The position numbers were made by a program, and so were the translations under genes. DNA of 5,590 bases from Clostridia bacterium (lineage in GTDB: Bacteria; Bacillota; Clostridia; UMGS1883), in NCBI GenBank assembly GCA_021202495.1, contig JAJQCX010000141.1, forward strand, positions 1-5,590. Reading direction: 5' to 3'. Every line of letters starts with the position of its first letter. The stretch's first letter is position 1. Positions 5,536 to 5,590 of this stretch are shown in pieces. A model generated the notes under the pieces. That model saw nothing but the letters and a program-made list of their open reading frames with translations. It made no database searches and had not been told where the DNA came from.

Positions 5536-5590
<55 letters not shown>

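Overview
The window looks like the end of a contig from a clostridial-type Bacillota genome, probably from an uncultured gut or environmental lineage. The basis is strong AGGAGG-type ribosome binding sites, TTGACA/TATAAT-type promoters, an AT-rich accessory fraction, a short Ppx/GppA protein without an HD tail, and an Agr-type GHKL kinase. The species cannot be named from the sequence. The last ~55 bases are almost pure G and are best read as a sequencing or assembly artefact.

Left part (1-2687, all minus strand): a divergently transcribed unit carries a stand-alone HD-domain phosphohydrolase, then the ribosome-associated GTPase TypA/BipA, then the start of a small antitoxin-like protein that leaves the window at its left edge. 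A degenerate 7-bp repeat fills the gap between typA and this small gene. The 190-bp region 2688-2877 is a divergent promoter region with one good promoter for each direction.

Middle (2878-4614, plus strand): a compact operon of a Ppx/GppA phosphatase, the tRNA wobble-ribose methyltransferase TrmL (start codon inside the end of ppx) and a thioredoxin. With typA this is a translation, stress and redox housekeeping neighbourhood. A functional link through (p)ppGpp or polyphosphate is possible but is only inference.

Right part (4615-5535, minus strand): a RelB/DinJ-type antitoxin gene with no toxin beside it, driven by its own promoter with a perfect inverted repeat over the -35 region, and upstream of it the C-terminal ATPase half of a GHKL histidine kinase cut off by the poly-G end. 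The convergent trxA and relB genes are separated by two adjacent intrinsic terminators, one for each strand.

No clearly new multi-gene system is visible. The most interesting signals are the solitary, short-tailed RelB with its operator, the paired convergent terminators, the heptamer repeat after typA, and the unfinished genes at both ends.
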